Shown: in pieces, positions 19,562 through 29,583 of the stretch | Layout of the letters: the number at the start of each line of letters is the position of its first letter | Position numbering within the stretch: position 1 is the first letter of the stretch | From: Isochrysis galbana | Taxonomy: Eukaryota > Haptophyta > Isochrysidales > Isochrysidaceae | Assembly (NCBI GenBank): GCA_018136815.1 | Contig: CM030931.1 | Location: 186,001 to 250,000 of the forward strand | DNA length: 64,000 nt | Reading direction: 5' to 3' | The notes under the pieces: generated by a model | Databases searched by the model: none | What the model was told of the DNA's origin: nothing | The model's input: the letters and a program-made list of their open reading frames with translations, nothing else | Made by a program: the position numbers and the translations under genes

Positions 19562-21602
19562 ATGGCGGTGGAGAATCTAGAGGTTGTGCCGCCCGGCTCC
19601 GCCGTCAAGGCATCCAAGCCGAGCGAGCCGCTCTCCGTTGGCCCAAAGACGGGGCCCGGGAAGGGGGGCTTCAAGCGCGTGCTCAGCAAGTGCGAGCGCA
19701 TGAACCTTGCCGACCAGGTGCGCTGACCCGCCTTAGACGACTGAGCGCTCATACATGCCGCTCACGCGTATCGCACGCCGCCTCACACAGAAGCGGAAGA
19801 GGGAATCCGATCCCGGCGCCTTCTTCAAGCGCCAGCTCTCCAAGGCGGACAGGCTAGCGCTCAAGGACAAGCAGGCAGAGGAGAAGCTCAAGCAGCAGGC
19901 CGAGAAGCTAGCTGAGAAGGCACAGAAGGAGCTCGTACGTTCATCTCAAACGCCTCGCGCATGTTGCCTCGCGCTGGGCGTCGCCCGGGGACATGGGCTA
20001 GGCACCTACATTATGAGCGGAGGCGCAAACATCGGGTTCGCGCATGCCCACACAGGAGAAGCGAGAGAAAGAGGCTGAGAAGTTGACCAAGACCGAGGAG
20101 CGTCGCAAGAAGGAGGAGGAGAAGGAGCAGAAGGCTGCCGAGCGCGAGGCCAAGAAGATGGCCAAGGAGGAGAAGGCGGCGCTCCCAAAGAAGCCCATGA
20201 CTGCGTTCTTCATTTTCACGGGCGACAGGTGCTCTCATTCACTCACACGCCCACACTATGACAAGTTGGTCGTGATTGGTGGCTGCGTGTCGCTCACACA
20301 ACGCGTTGGTCGTGCAGGCGGGCTTCTGTGAAAGAGGCCAACCCCGAGGCTTCCGTGTCCGACATTGCCAAGCTGCTTGGCGCCCAGTGGAATGAGCTGT
20401 CCGAGGAGGAGAAGCAGCCATACGAGGAGAAGGCCGCTGCGGACAAGGAGCGCTACGCTCAGGAGGTGGAGCGACTCCTTCCCCTGATTCAGGCGCAAAT
20501 CACTTGTCGCACTTTGCTGGCCCTTCGGTACGCCTCGTATGACTGACAGCCTGCCGCTGCATTCCTTCAGTGTGAGGCCGTCGGCATCCCTATCAAGGAG
20601 CCGCGGGGGGAGAAGAAGGGGCGTACCGAAGACGACATGGGGGGAAGGGAGAAGCGCCAAAAGGTAAAGGAGCCCAAGGTAGCGACGCGGCACCCTGCAG
20701 AGGTTAGCGTGGCCAAGCCGGCCATCCATTTCTACAAGCGCGAGCACCGGGCTGCCGTGGCCGAGGCTCACCCCGAAGCAGATCCGCATTCCCTAGTGCG
20801 CATGATGGAAGAGTCTTTCGAGGCGCTTTCTCACGAAGAGCGCGCGCCGTATGAAGAGCGGGCGGCGGCCGACATGGAGCGGTACAACTCCGAGATTGCG
20901 GCAGAGGTGTGCAATTTATTCCCGCGCAACTCCTTGTGTGATGCAGGGGATGGCCCGTCCGCATTCGCCCGAGCGTCCATTTCTACAAGGCAGCAGGTGT
21001 CTCATCACACTTCCCGTTCGGCTTGCATGTGTTCTCAGAATGAAAAGAGGGAGGCGGAGCGCGCAAACAAGAAGGAAGCCAAGGCTGCAGCGCGAGAGAG
21101 CAAGGCAGCCGAGAAGATGGCGAAGAAGAAGTCGGCCAAGGTAACAACTAAAGCCAACGAGGTGGAGCTCCGTAAGCCGACTGAAGAAGAGCAGGCTGTG
21201 CTCGATGCGGTCGAAGCGATGCGCAAGGCAGGTGTCGACCACGAGGGTGAAGTGTGCGGCTGGCGAATCAAACTCAAGCGGCGACCCGTTCGGGACGACG
21301 GCAAGCCCACTGGCGGACCTGTCCTGACAGTATTTCCTCCGGGCGAGAAGAAGGCGCTCTTGTCCGTCCTCAACATCAAGCGGAAAATGGGCATCCTTGG
21401 CGCGCCCCTGCACGACTCGGAAGACGCTAAGCCGGTGCAGGTCGCGTCTACGGATGGTGAGGCCGAAGACGAGGCAATGGCGGAAGAGTTGGCGAGGAAT
21501 GAGACTGGCTCAGAGTGCGGCGACAAGTCGGCGTCAATGGACGACGATACGGCAGGCTCTGATGAGGATGAATTTGGCCATGTGGACGTCGAAGAAGACT
21601 GA
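19562..21602 (+). CDS. twin HMG-box chromatin protein (six exons)
   Basis: Exons inferred: 19562-19717, 19791-19934, 20056-20228, 20318-20465, 20571-20906, 21039-21602. All are GT-AG and in frame, giving 506 residues. Order: basic N-terminus; long K/E-rich helix (about 75-143); HMG box 1 at about 144-205 (PKKPMTAFFIFTGD, split by an intron, then LLGAQWNELSEEEKQPYEEK); HMG box 2 at about 254-318 (KPAIHFYKREHRAAVAEAHP, then LSHEERAPYEERAAADMERY); a second K/E/A-rich helix; a folded segment at about 390-440 starting CGWRIKLKRRPVRDDGKP that recalls methyl-CpG-binding-type domains; and an acidic tail. HMG boxes bind and bend DNA; the acidic tail suggests a nucleosome-linked architectural role. It is not a full SSRP1, since the FACT middle domain is absent. 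The 3' end carries a 21-bp inverted repeat across the stop region. Confidence 0.85.
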
Positions 21603-21681
21603 AGTAGAAGGTAGGATCCTTCCGCGCGGCTGGGATTCAGTCTATGAGCGCGCCTTTGAGCGTCCACATGGCCAAATTCAT
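21568..21681. repeat. 21-bp perfect inverted repeat spanning the HMG gene stop codon
   Basis: ATGAATTTGGCCATGTGGAC plus G at 21568-21588 is matched exactly in reverse complement at 21661-21681, with a 72-nt spacer that includes the stop codon. A second inverted pair, AGTCTATGA at about 21639-21647 and TCATAGACT at about 21678-21686, overlaps it. RNA could fold into alternative hairpins. Confidence 0.85.
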
Positions 21682-22854
21682 AGACTCAAACGTCTTGGCG
21701 TTGATTTTCGGATCGCGCACGCCCTTCGCACATGCTGTGTGGGTACTACGAGAGCCCACCTAGGACGCTTGGCGCTCCGATGAGGCTGCCGGACCACTAG
21801 AGTAGTAAGTAGTAAGGAATAGCCGTGGAATATTGAAACAAAGAATTCTTGAAGGTGTCCACTACAAAAAAGTCTGCAGATTTGGGGCGAAACACCTACT
21901 TGGAGCCCGGTGTCCGGTGAAAAACTTTTAGCATATTCTCGCCTCGCGCGCGGCACTTGGGTTCGATGCTGTAGCCACGCCCCATTCCCTTCCTCTACCC
22001 TCGGCTACCCGCCTTGCGGCACTCCCCTTGTGCTCTACTTAGGGGCCTAGGATGTGTGGGGGGGTAGGGTCGAGCGGGGTGCACCTGCCCACAACGGGGT
22101 GGTTTGTCTGTCTTGATGTGTTGCGGATGCTGCGGTGTGGACATGTGGCTGAGGTTTGTACTCATCTTCAGCCTACCCTCGTCGTCTTCGGTGAAGATGG
22201 GTGTGCTAAGCTCTAGCGGGCTCTTGAGTTTAGGTTTATGTTTTCTTCCCTGGGCCTGAACCGCCGCGCGAGTACGCGAGTACGCACTAGGCTGTGGGTA
22301 GTGGGTATTCGTATTCGGCGGGGCAAGGCCCCTGACCAGGGTAGTGAACCTTATTGACGTGGATTCTAGAATAGGTATGTAGTGATATTCGTATGACTCG
22401 AATTCTATATCTGTCGAAATCTCTAATTATGTATCTGCACGCTCTTGCTATTATGTTGAGATTTTTGAAGTTCAAGCTGTCGGGGGTGGTCGCTTAGGGC
22501 GATAGGCGAAGAGTCTATCTTTCGCCCTCTGTTTGCACGGCTCGTGCTTGATGTCCCCCGCCCCTCCCCGCTTCTTTTGTTCATGCAATGCCTGCTAATG
22601 ACCCACAGCCGCATCCACACCATCATGGCTACCAACACTCCCGGCTCTTAGGGCCAGGGTGCGCTATATGCCACGAATGCATGGGCGCACAAGCCCTGCT
22701 TGCCCGGGCCGGCCCGCGCCCCATTCCACCTCCCCTTCGTTCCTCCTCATCGGCCCAGCTGCTCGCCACTCACACACCACACCGGCACTCCTGCAGACCA
22801 CATGCTACAAGGAGCGAGACTTTCTAAGAGGGATCGTTCGAGGGGGACTACGTA
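21603..22854. other. intergenic
   Basis: Apart from the inverted repeat next to the HMG gene, no gene or clear repeat is seen. Short open frames at 22588-22909 have no protein-like signal. Confidence 0.5.
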
Positions 22855-23067
22855 TTATGCACAATCCGTGGCCACGGTGTCATTAGTAAGGATACAGACA
22901 CCCTCATAGTTGCAATTGCCGAAGTCGCCCTTGAAAATCTGGGGCCCTGGGGAATCCTGCTGATTGACAACAGCTATCCCTATTATCATAGATGTGGCAT
23001 GTAGACTCTCATCGAGCATTCGCAAGCCTCCGCATCGACGGCGGATTGATGGAAGAGTTACCTTTTG
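22855..23067 (-). other. open segment continuing in frame after the stop of the coiled-coil gene
   Basis: Directly after the TGA at 23068-23070 the same frame stays open for 70 codons to a TAA at 22855-22857. The sequence looks coding: CGGLRMLDESLHATSMIIGI and then GDFGNCNYEGVCI with spaced Cys and a final DCA. A GT (AAAAG then GTAACT) lies seven bases after the TGA. It may be an exon of another gene, a Cys-rich ORF starting at the ATG at 22989 (44 codons), or a readthrough extension. Family not recognised. Confidence 0.35.
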
Positions 23068-23865
23068 TCAATGCACAGCAACTGCCCCGTTTTCCAATTT
23101 CGTCGCAAGTTCTGCAAGAGAAACCTGCAGGTCACGTTGCTTTGCAATGAGCTGCCTTAGCCGCTGCCGTCCCGAGGTGGTCTTGTCCAATAAGCTGACA
23201 GAGTGGGAAGGCATCAATTTTCATCAATGAGACAATTGACATGGGAAACAGGGCTGTTGCAGAAGTATTCGCTGCTACTGATCCACCTATTTGCCCCCCC
23301 CGTGCACAGAACATCCGCTCCATAGTGCATTACATTCGTTGCGTCCCGCCGCCTACCTGTCCAATCTTTGCTGATGCTCCTCGTCCTCCTGCAGAGCCGC
23401 TTGGGCTTCCGGGACCGACCAGTCGAGGGGAACATGCGTAAGTGCGCTGGTCCCACACGACTCAAGCAACGTAGCCATATCGGACTCGCGCTCCACCGCT
23501 CGCGTGAGCATACGCTGCATCTCATCACGCGACTCAACCCACTCTTTCTGCTGCGCGCGCAGCGCCTCTCCGTCGGCACGCAGCAGCGCGTTTTCAGCTT
23601 GGAGCTCAGCGAGCTGCGAGACTGTTGCCGCCGCCAGCTTGCTCGGGGCGAGCCGGTTGCCCGTCTTGTGCGGCGCGGTCACGGCGAGCTGGTGCGTCCT
23701 GCTCTGCTGCGCCGCGTGGTTGCCCAGCCGGCTCACGCCGCCCTTGGCCACCGCCGGCCTGCTCGCTGAGGCGGTAGGCATCGCTCTCCCGGGTCGGACG
23801 GCGGAGAACCTCAACGTCGATTCGAATGAATGATTGGGCGGTCGATGTGAATTTTTTTTAGACAT
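23068..23865 (-). CDS. coiled-coil protein of unknown function (two exons)
   Basis: Exon 1 23865-23357 and exon 2 23194-23068, joined by a 162-bp GT-AG intron; the phase-2 junction restores a helical frame (LLDKTTSGRQRLRQLIAKQR). Product about 211 residues. N-terminal 70 residues are basic and disordered (MSKKNSHRPPNHSFEST). Residues from about 78 on form a coiled coil: LAELQAENALLRADGEALRA, then RDEMQRMLTRAVERESDM, continuing into exon 2. The Asn in the LQAENALL heptad resembles leucine-zipper positions, but there is no basic DNA-binding region. Function unknown. Confidence 0.6.
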
Positions 23866-24930
23866 CCCACATAGCTTTCTCTACTTATGAGGGCGCGAGG
23901 GCGCTTGGCTCCGGCGAGAATTTCGAGAATTTTTTTTTGAAATTTGGGTCCATCATCGAAAAAAAATTTTGACCGAAATTTGGGTCACGCGGGAGCGAAA
24001 TTTGCAAGCCCGCAGCCGGATGACGCCCGCGAGCAACCCATCATCGGCTGGCCCCTCGAGGAGGGGAAGCGGCCGAGATGCCGAGATCGAGATGGAGATG
24101 GGCCTTGACAGAAGACAGAAGGCAGAAGGCGAGGACGTGGAGGGCACCCTCTCAGGGCAGAGCCCTCGCCGGTCGCCGGGTCCCCTAGCTCTCCTGGGGC
24201 GACAAACCACAGCCATCCCGAGTTCGACAACATGCAAGTCTTTGCTGCTCCTTGTCGCAACATGTAGTAGCAGCGTATCAATCACCATACGCCCCGTAAG
24301 ATTTGTTAATACTAGTTTTCAATTGGAACGAGTTTAGAACTATCGACAGATCGAAAGCAATTTTAAATCATGTATCAATAAAATAGTGGTCACGCCATAT
24401 TGAAAGAGGTCTTCATCTGACGCGTCTACTGTCTACTGTGAAATTGGTGATTATTTTGGAAAGTCTCTTCAAGTCACGGAACGGAACCTGTCCACCCTGA
24501 ATTTCAACCCTTTGGCGACAGTCGTCAGACGTGGGACAGCCCCCAGCAACGATACCACCGCAGGTGCTCCAAGCTTTTAAAGTATATCTGGAATCCCGAA
24601 GGTGGGTGGTTTCTAGAGTGGGTTGCGAGACCGGTCGGTGTGTCATGTGGCTGGGGAGCCCTCATCGTCTCGACGTCTTTGGTGACCTAGTACCCTGGAT
24701 TGAAAATAAGACCAACGGCGCGACCCTTTGGCAGGTCAGGTCGGCCGTGTTGGCCTGGCCTCTCGACCAATAGTTATGCTGCCATGAGGGGTACGTGGGA
24801 ATAATGTCCAAGTAAGGGGTCGATAAAAGTTGTATACATAAATATATAAGGGGACGGGACGGGAAAGTCCATCTCAAGATGGAACACCCCTATCTAAGCG
24901 GATAAAGGTACCCAGCTTTATAGGACGAGT
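23866..24930. other. intergenic
   Basis: No gene supported. Contains a near-duplicate of GAAATTTGGGTC at about 23939-23951 and 23974-23986. The last 100 bases form the presumed 5' untranslated part of a LINE, including GGGACGGGACGGGAAAGTCC. Confidence 0.45.
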
Positions 24931-25890
24931 CCTCAACTATCGTTAAAACGATAGGGTCATGGAGCGCGCGCCGCCGCCCGCTCTCGCTGCCGCTGCCCTC
25001 GCCATGATGGACGAAGAGCTCACGGACACGCCGTTGTCGCCGAAGCGACCGCGCCAGGACGACCCCCACAGTCAGGTGGGCACAGGAGCCGGCGGGCCGC
25101 GCCCGCGCACCACCGAGAACGGAGAGAGCACGACCAGCATGCTGGTTGTCAGCATGCAACACACACAAGCCACAACCCACAGCCACACCAGACACACCAC
25201 CCCAGTGGGACGCTCCATCAGGGAAGGCCTCCGGGCCTGGACCCTACACAGCCGCGGTACCGCCCTCGCGCTCCGGCGCGAGGTGCCGGCCCGGCACCAA
25301 TACATTCAGAACCCCAAGGGGGGCATGACGTACCAAAACATGGGGCCCAACATGGAACAGATGTGGACCCCCTGGAGGGGGGCCAAGGACAGCACAGGAG
25401 AGGGAACGAAGGGGAAGCTCCCCAACGTAGCGGACGGGCCGGAGGCCAGGCGCGTCTCAGACGCACAATCGACGGACACAACACTGGCCAATGAGGCCCA
25501 GCACAACAAACACCAGCACAAACAAGAGCCAACACAAAACAGCCCTTACGAACTCCGAAGCGAAACCCATTCGGTACATCAAAACAAACGGAGGCAGAAG
25601 CTTCCCGTTCAACGTGGCGAGCGGCGTCCCCCAAGGATGCCCGCTGTCACCGCTGGCCTTCCTCTTAACGGCGGAGGCCCTCACCCGGGCGATAAACGAG
25701 GACGAAGACATAGACGGCATCGTGGTGAACGGAGCCGAACTGAAGATAAGCCAATTCGCGGACGACACTCAACTCCTAGCAGCCAACTATGGCAGCCTCG
25801 CACGATCACTCGACTGGGTGGAAAGATACGCAGCGGCCTCGTGCGGCAAGCCAAACGAACAAAAATTGGAAGGACTGAGGATGGGGGCTT
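24931..25890 (+). mobile_element. truncated LINE (non-LTR retrotransposon)
   Basis: Starts with a small hairpin (24937-24954) followed by GGGTCATGG. From the ATG at 24959 an ORF1-like basic, low-complexity frame runs through the element (to 26080 if not interrupted). In the +1 frame, 25491-25900, is a reverse-transcriptase core. The element is much shorter than a full LINE (the endonuclease and the N-terminal half of RT are missing), so it carries an internal deletion as well as a 3' truncation. It ends in a tandem duplication with GGATCCCCC at 25888-25970. Confidence 0.8.
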
Positions 25891-25902
25891 CCCTCCCCAT
25901 TC
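25491..25902 (+). pseudogene. reverse transcriptase fragment (LINE)
   Basis: Shows the consecutive RT blocks of non-LTR elements: the strand GGRSFPFNVASGVPQGCPLSP (RT block with SGVPQGxPLSP), a helix LAFLLTAEALTRAI, and the catalytic FADDTQLL (the F/YxDD box, at about 25754-25777), followed by SLDWVERYAAASC. Only the palm part is present; no N-terminal RT blocks and no RNase H are found. The region is out of frame with the preceding ORF1-like frame, which marks it as a relic. Confidence 0.88.
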
Positions 25903-26179
25903 CCCGGATCCCCCCTCCCCCCCCGCGGCGGCTTCCCTCCCCCTTCCCCGGATCCCCCCCCCCCCCTCGCCGCGTCACCTTATCACCATAGGTCCTGCTG
26001 CCTCCTCTCGGTCGGTCACGCTTCTGCGAGAGCAGGCTCCTCGGTCGGTCACAGGTGAAGCTCGCTTCATGCTTCTGTGATGCCTCTTGTCCCCTGCACG
26101 CGACCCCCACCGCCCTTGCTCGTGTCCCGTGTACCAGCCCCTGCCCTCGCCCTGAGTCCACACATCCTGACACTGTAGT
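25903..26179. other. intergenic with direct repeats
   Basis: GGCTTCCCTCCCC.TTCCCCGGATCCCCC is present twice (about 25888-25918 and 25930-25960). A second pair, CTCGGTCGGTCAC, lies at about 26003 and 26039. No gene. Confidence 0.6.
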
Positions 26180-26690
26180 ATGCGTTGCTTCTCCTTCTGC
26201 AGTGTCCCCGTCATTCTCTCTTCAATGATGTTCAAGCGTGCCACGATCGAGACAATCAGGGAGGTCAACGAGTCGGTGTATGAGCTGTTGGAAACTATTG
26301 ATCGGTGCACGGATCGTCTGGTCAAACGAGAGCTGAAAACTCCTTTACCAAGTCTTGCTCACAGACCCGTCACTCCAGGGGTAGCCTCATGGACAGATAA
26401 CTGGAGCAAAGCGGCCTTTGAAGGAGACAGACGACCTCGATCATCATGTACGGCTTGAACGACAGTATGTGCCCGAGGGAGGAATGTACCAGGATAATAC
26501 TCTGGTACAGAGTACCTGCACTGTACCCGTCTCACAGATGTCAAGCACTGCTGACATGAAAGACGGGTTGTTCATCGATGGGTCGCTGCTTCCTTCACTG
26601 TTTTGTGAGAGGAGCATGTTTGTTCATCTATCCCCTCCCAATCCAGAGGATTACGTACAGCAGAACTTGACGAATTGGGATGGCCCATAG
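26180..26690 (+). pseudogene. unknown protein split into two overlapping ORFs (+1 frame)
   Basis: ORF A (26180-26458; best start ATG 26225 or 26228) reads FKRATIETIREVNESVYELL, then SWTDNWSKAAF, and ends in TGA. ORF B (open from about 26370 in the +1 frame, to TAG at 26688-26690) reads DDLDHHVRLERQYVPEGGMY and ends PPNPEDYVQQNLTNWDGP. Both halves look like natural protein, are AT-richer than host genes and lack intron signals at the junction. Joined they would be about 150 residues. No family recognised. Confidence 0.4.
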
Positions 26691-27092
26691 GGCCTGAGGG
26701 CAATGAGGAAGGTGGCAAGCCGGCGGCAGGCGCGGCGAGCAGGGAGGCCACTTCAGAGGCGCTGACGGGCTGAAGCCCGTCAGCAGAGGAAGGCAGGAGC
26801 GAGGGAGCGGCGGTGGCGGAGGCAAAACAACTTCGCCGCCATCTTCGGATGGAGGTGGAGGCGGGTTGGCTGCCTGGACTGGAGTAGGAGGGAGTCGACC
26901 CCGTTCAATCGCGCTGGTGACCGCGGCGAGCTGTTGTGAGAATTGTGCGGCCATGGCCTGCATGAGCTCGATATAGCGCAACTCGACGGGGTTGAGCCCC
27001 GGTGAAGCCGAAGAAGTTGGCGGCGGGACCGTAGCAGACGGTGAGAAGGAGAGAGATGAAGAAGGAAGTCGGGCAGCAGGCCCGGGGCCTAG
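26691..27092. other. low-complexity, CCG/GGC-rich
   Basis: A 163-codon minus-strand frame (26628-27119) is open, rich in Pro/Ala/Ser with one helical patch (VELRYIELMQAMAAQFSQQL). I leave it uncalled because the plus-strand exon that follows overlaps its start. It could still be a small minus-strand gene. Confidence 0.35.
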
Positions 27093-27290
27093 GCGGAGAT
27101 CCCCGAGTACCTGGGCCACCTGAAGAAGACCCCCGTCGCACCTCTGGTGATCGACTTGACGGGGGAGGACGACGAGGAGGAGGACAACGAGTACATGATC
27201 ATCCTGGACGACCCCCGCGGCGACGACGACGATGGGTGGGCTCCATGTGTGGATCTGACTGGGGATGAGCTGCGCGTGCAGCGGCCGTGA
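27093..27290 (+). CDS. 3' exon with two SUMO-interaction-like motifs
   Basis: 65 codons after an acceptor-like GCCTAG (27087-27092), ending in TGA. Very acidic, with two copies of a classic SIM pattern: VIDLTGEDDEEE and, 30 residues later, CVDLTGDE; between them MIILDDPRGDDDD. Hydrophobic core followed by acidic residues is what SUMO-binding motifs look like. The rest of the gene must lie upstream in exons I cannot place. Without them the protein's role is unknown. Confidence 0.4.
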   Translation, partial: AEIPEYLGHLKKTPVAPLVIDLTGEDDEEEDNEYMIILDDPRGDDDDGWAPCVDLTGDELRVQRP

Positions 27291-28500
27291 ATGCTTGTGT
27301 GCGTGTGTGTGTGCGTGCGAATAAGGTTGTAATGATGTTTCAAGCTCTACTCTCTATTTTTCGTGGATTTTTTTTGGAGGGGGAGGACGACGAGGCGCGC
27401 GTTTTTCACCCCCGTGAGCTCTGCGCCCTGATCAACTCGAGAATCACACTCCCTGTCTCGGCGTCGAGCCGCAGATGATTGAACTTTGCACTTTGTCTTT
27501 TTGTTTAGCCGCTGCTGAGTCCGGATGACACTCGAAGTGCAAGGAGCGCACCAGGTGAGTCCACCCGATAGGCTGTAGGTCGACGTATTCCCATCGCACA
27601 TCGCACGTCTTCTGAGCTAATCATCGACGGGCCGTTGATGGTAGCGCTTTCGCTTTTCAAGCCGGCCTCGGAGAAGATGTGGTCATTTTGTCATTTTGCA
27701 TCCCGCTATCACACGTACGTGCATGCTTGGGATCTTGTTTGTCCACGTCATACTTGCCGGTTCCGAAGCCGTGATTGTGATTGTCGATGCGCCCGCCGCG
27801 ACCCGAGATCGATATTCTGGCTGCACTCCTTTTCCAACTTCCAACGCCACCGGCGTCTCCGGCACCACGATCTGTGGGGCCTCCGGCTGGCCGAACCTTT
27901 AGGCAGTCCACGCTTTCCGGGCCAGTGGAATAGGATTAGCAGGGTGTGCCACCTGCCACGCGGCCTTGACCCTTGCTATCGGCGTCGACGGCGGGGACGA
28001 CGGCGGTGTTGCGCGCAGCGAGCGCGGAGCGAGAGGCGCAGTCAGGATTGGGGTTGGGGTGCAAGGACATGGAGGTGGCAGGGAGAGAGAGAGGGCAGAG
28101 CTCAGAGGAGGGGGGGGCAGCCAAAGGGGCCCTGGCGGCAGGGCGCAGGGCGACAGACGACGGGGCGATAGCCGAAGGACCCCTTTTATTCTTGACGATT
28201 TTTGATTTTTGGTGTCCCCCCCGGTACTGATTTTCGGACTGTTTTTCACTGTTTTTGTACAAAGGCCAAAAAACAGACTGTTTTTACTATTTTTGGAGCC
28301 CCCTCCACTGTTTTTCCCATCTAGGGTTAGTACCACTACAGTACTACAGTCCATTGAGAGTAGAGGTACTAACGCTCAAGAAAGTGGTGGTGGTATGTAC
28401 GGCGTGAGGTAGGCGTCCCCCCCCCCCCTGCGCGCCTTTGTGCTACCGTCCTACCACAGCTTCAGGTGGTTCTAAAGATGATCTAATAACCCTGGCGCGA
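27291..28500. other. intergenic; possible small secreted protein
   Basis: Mostly no gene. One 68-codon frame at 27696-27902 starts with a signal-peptide-like segment (CMLGILFVHVILAGSEAV) and is Cys-poor after it; support is weak. At about 28205-28325 lie TTTTT-rich repeats with CTGTTTTT motifs that resemble the interior of the inverted-repeat elements near 15050 and 40521. Confidence 0.35.
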
Positions 28501-28505
28501 GACGG

Positions 28506-28539
28506 CGGGTTAAGGGTTAGGGTTAGTGATAGGGTTAGG
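28506..28539 (+). repeat. interstitial telomere-like TTAGGG repeat
   Basis: Degenerate run with AAGGGTTAGGGTTAG followed by AGGGTTAGG. It is short and interrupted. A second, differently phased tract (CCTAAA)n lies at 63437-63459. Confidence 0.75.
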
Positions 28540-28639
28540 CAGAAGTAGTAGGATGCGCCTAGCCACCTGCGTCTGTTTACAACAGAATGCTCTGTGGCTC
28601 CCGCCGTCCCCTTCGGAGCGGAGCACATCGCTCTCTCGC

Positions 28640-28994
28640 GCCCGCGGGGGGGGGGGGGGGGGGGCTGGGACCTTCCCCCCCCCGAACGGGGGAAGAGAGA
28701 GAGGAGAAAGGGAGGAGTTTATGTTAGATATGATCGGACGGACAAGACGATCGTTCTCTCCGTCTGCTCTCTCGCGCCGGGGGGGGGGGCGGGGGGTTGC
28801 TGCTGCTGGGACCCCCGATGGGAGGAAGAGAGGAGAGAGGGAGGAGTTTATGTGAGATATGACCGGTCGGAGAAGACGAGGGCGCGCGGTGGGAGGGGGA
28901 GAGGGCGGTAGTAGGGAAAGGGGGGAGGGGGGGGGGGAGAGTAGAGAGGGGGGGGGAGAGGGAGAGAGGGAGATGAGAGAGAGAGAGAGAGAGA

Positions 28995-29089
<95 letters not shown>

Positions 29090-29333
29090 CGTTAGAAAGA
29101 CAGAGAGGGAGAGAAAGAGAGAGAGAGAGGAGGGGGGGGATGATGGACGATAGGAAGGACGAGGAGAGGAGAAGAGGCGAGAGGAGCGCGGAGACCCGCG
29201 GTTTAGGGCCGTGAAAGTGTGAAAGAAAGGCGTCGTAGTATGAAGAGAGAAATCGTTTGGGTGTGGGACCCATCTTGATGGCCGTCTGTCTCCCTCTCTC
29301 TCTCTCTCCCCCTCTCTCTCTCTTTCTCTCTCT

Positions 29334-29383
<50 letters not shown>

Positions 29384-29580
29384 GTGAGGATGCCGCTCCA
29401 CCCAAAAAGAAGAGGAGAGTTGTGGAGAGAGAGGAGAAGAGAGAGAGGGAGAGAGAGAAGAAGAAAAGGGTGAACGGAGAGAGGACGCCTTCGGAGAGAA
29501 AGAAGAGGAGAGAGAGAGAGAGAGGGGGGGGGGGGGGGGAAGGGAGAGAGGGAGGGAGGGAGGGAGAGAGAGAGCTCTTG
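28640..29580. repeat. GA/CT microsatellite block and G runs
   Basis: G runs at about 28646-28663 and 28781-28790, then long (GA)n from about 28920 to 29140, (CT)n at 29285-29382, and (GA)n again at 29430-29575. A 30-bp direct repeat with GAGGAGTTTATGT.AGATATGA occurs at about 28710 and 28843. Open frames here are low complexity and not genes. Confidence 0.85.
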
Positions 29581-29583
29581 GGG

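Noticed and set aside
28200-28330. Possible CRISPR-like or short-interval array of TTTTT-containing repeats
   Set aside because: Spacing is irregular, units are degenerate and the organism is eukaryotic; better explained as a MITE interior.
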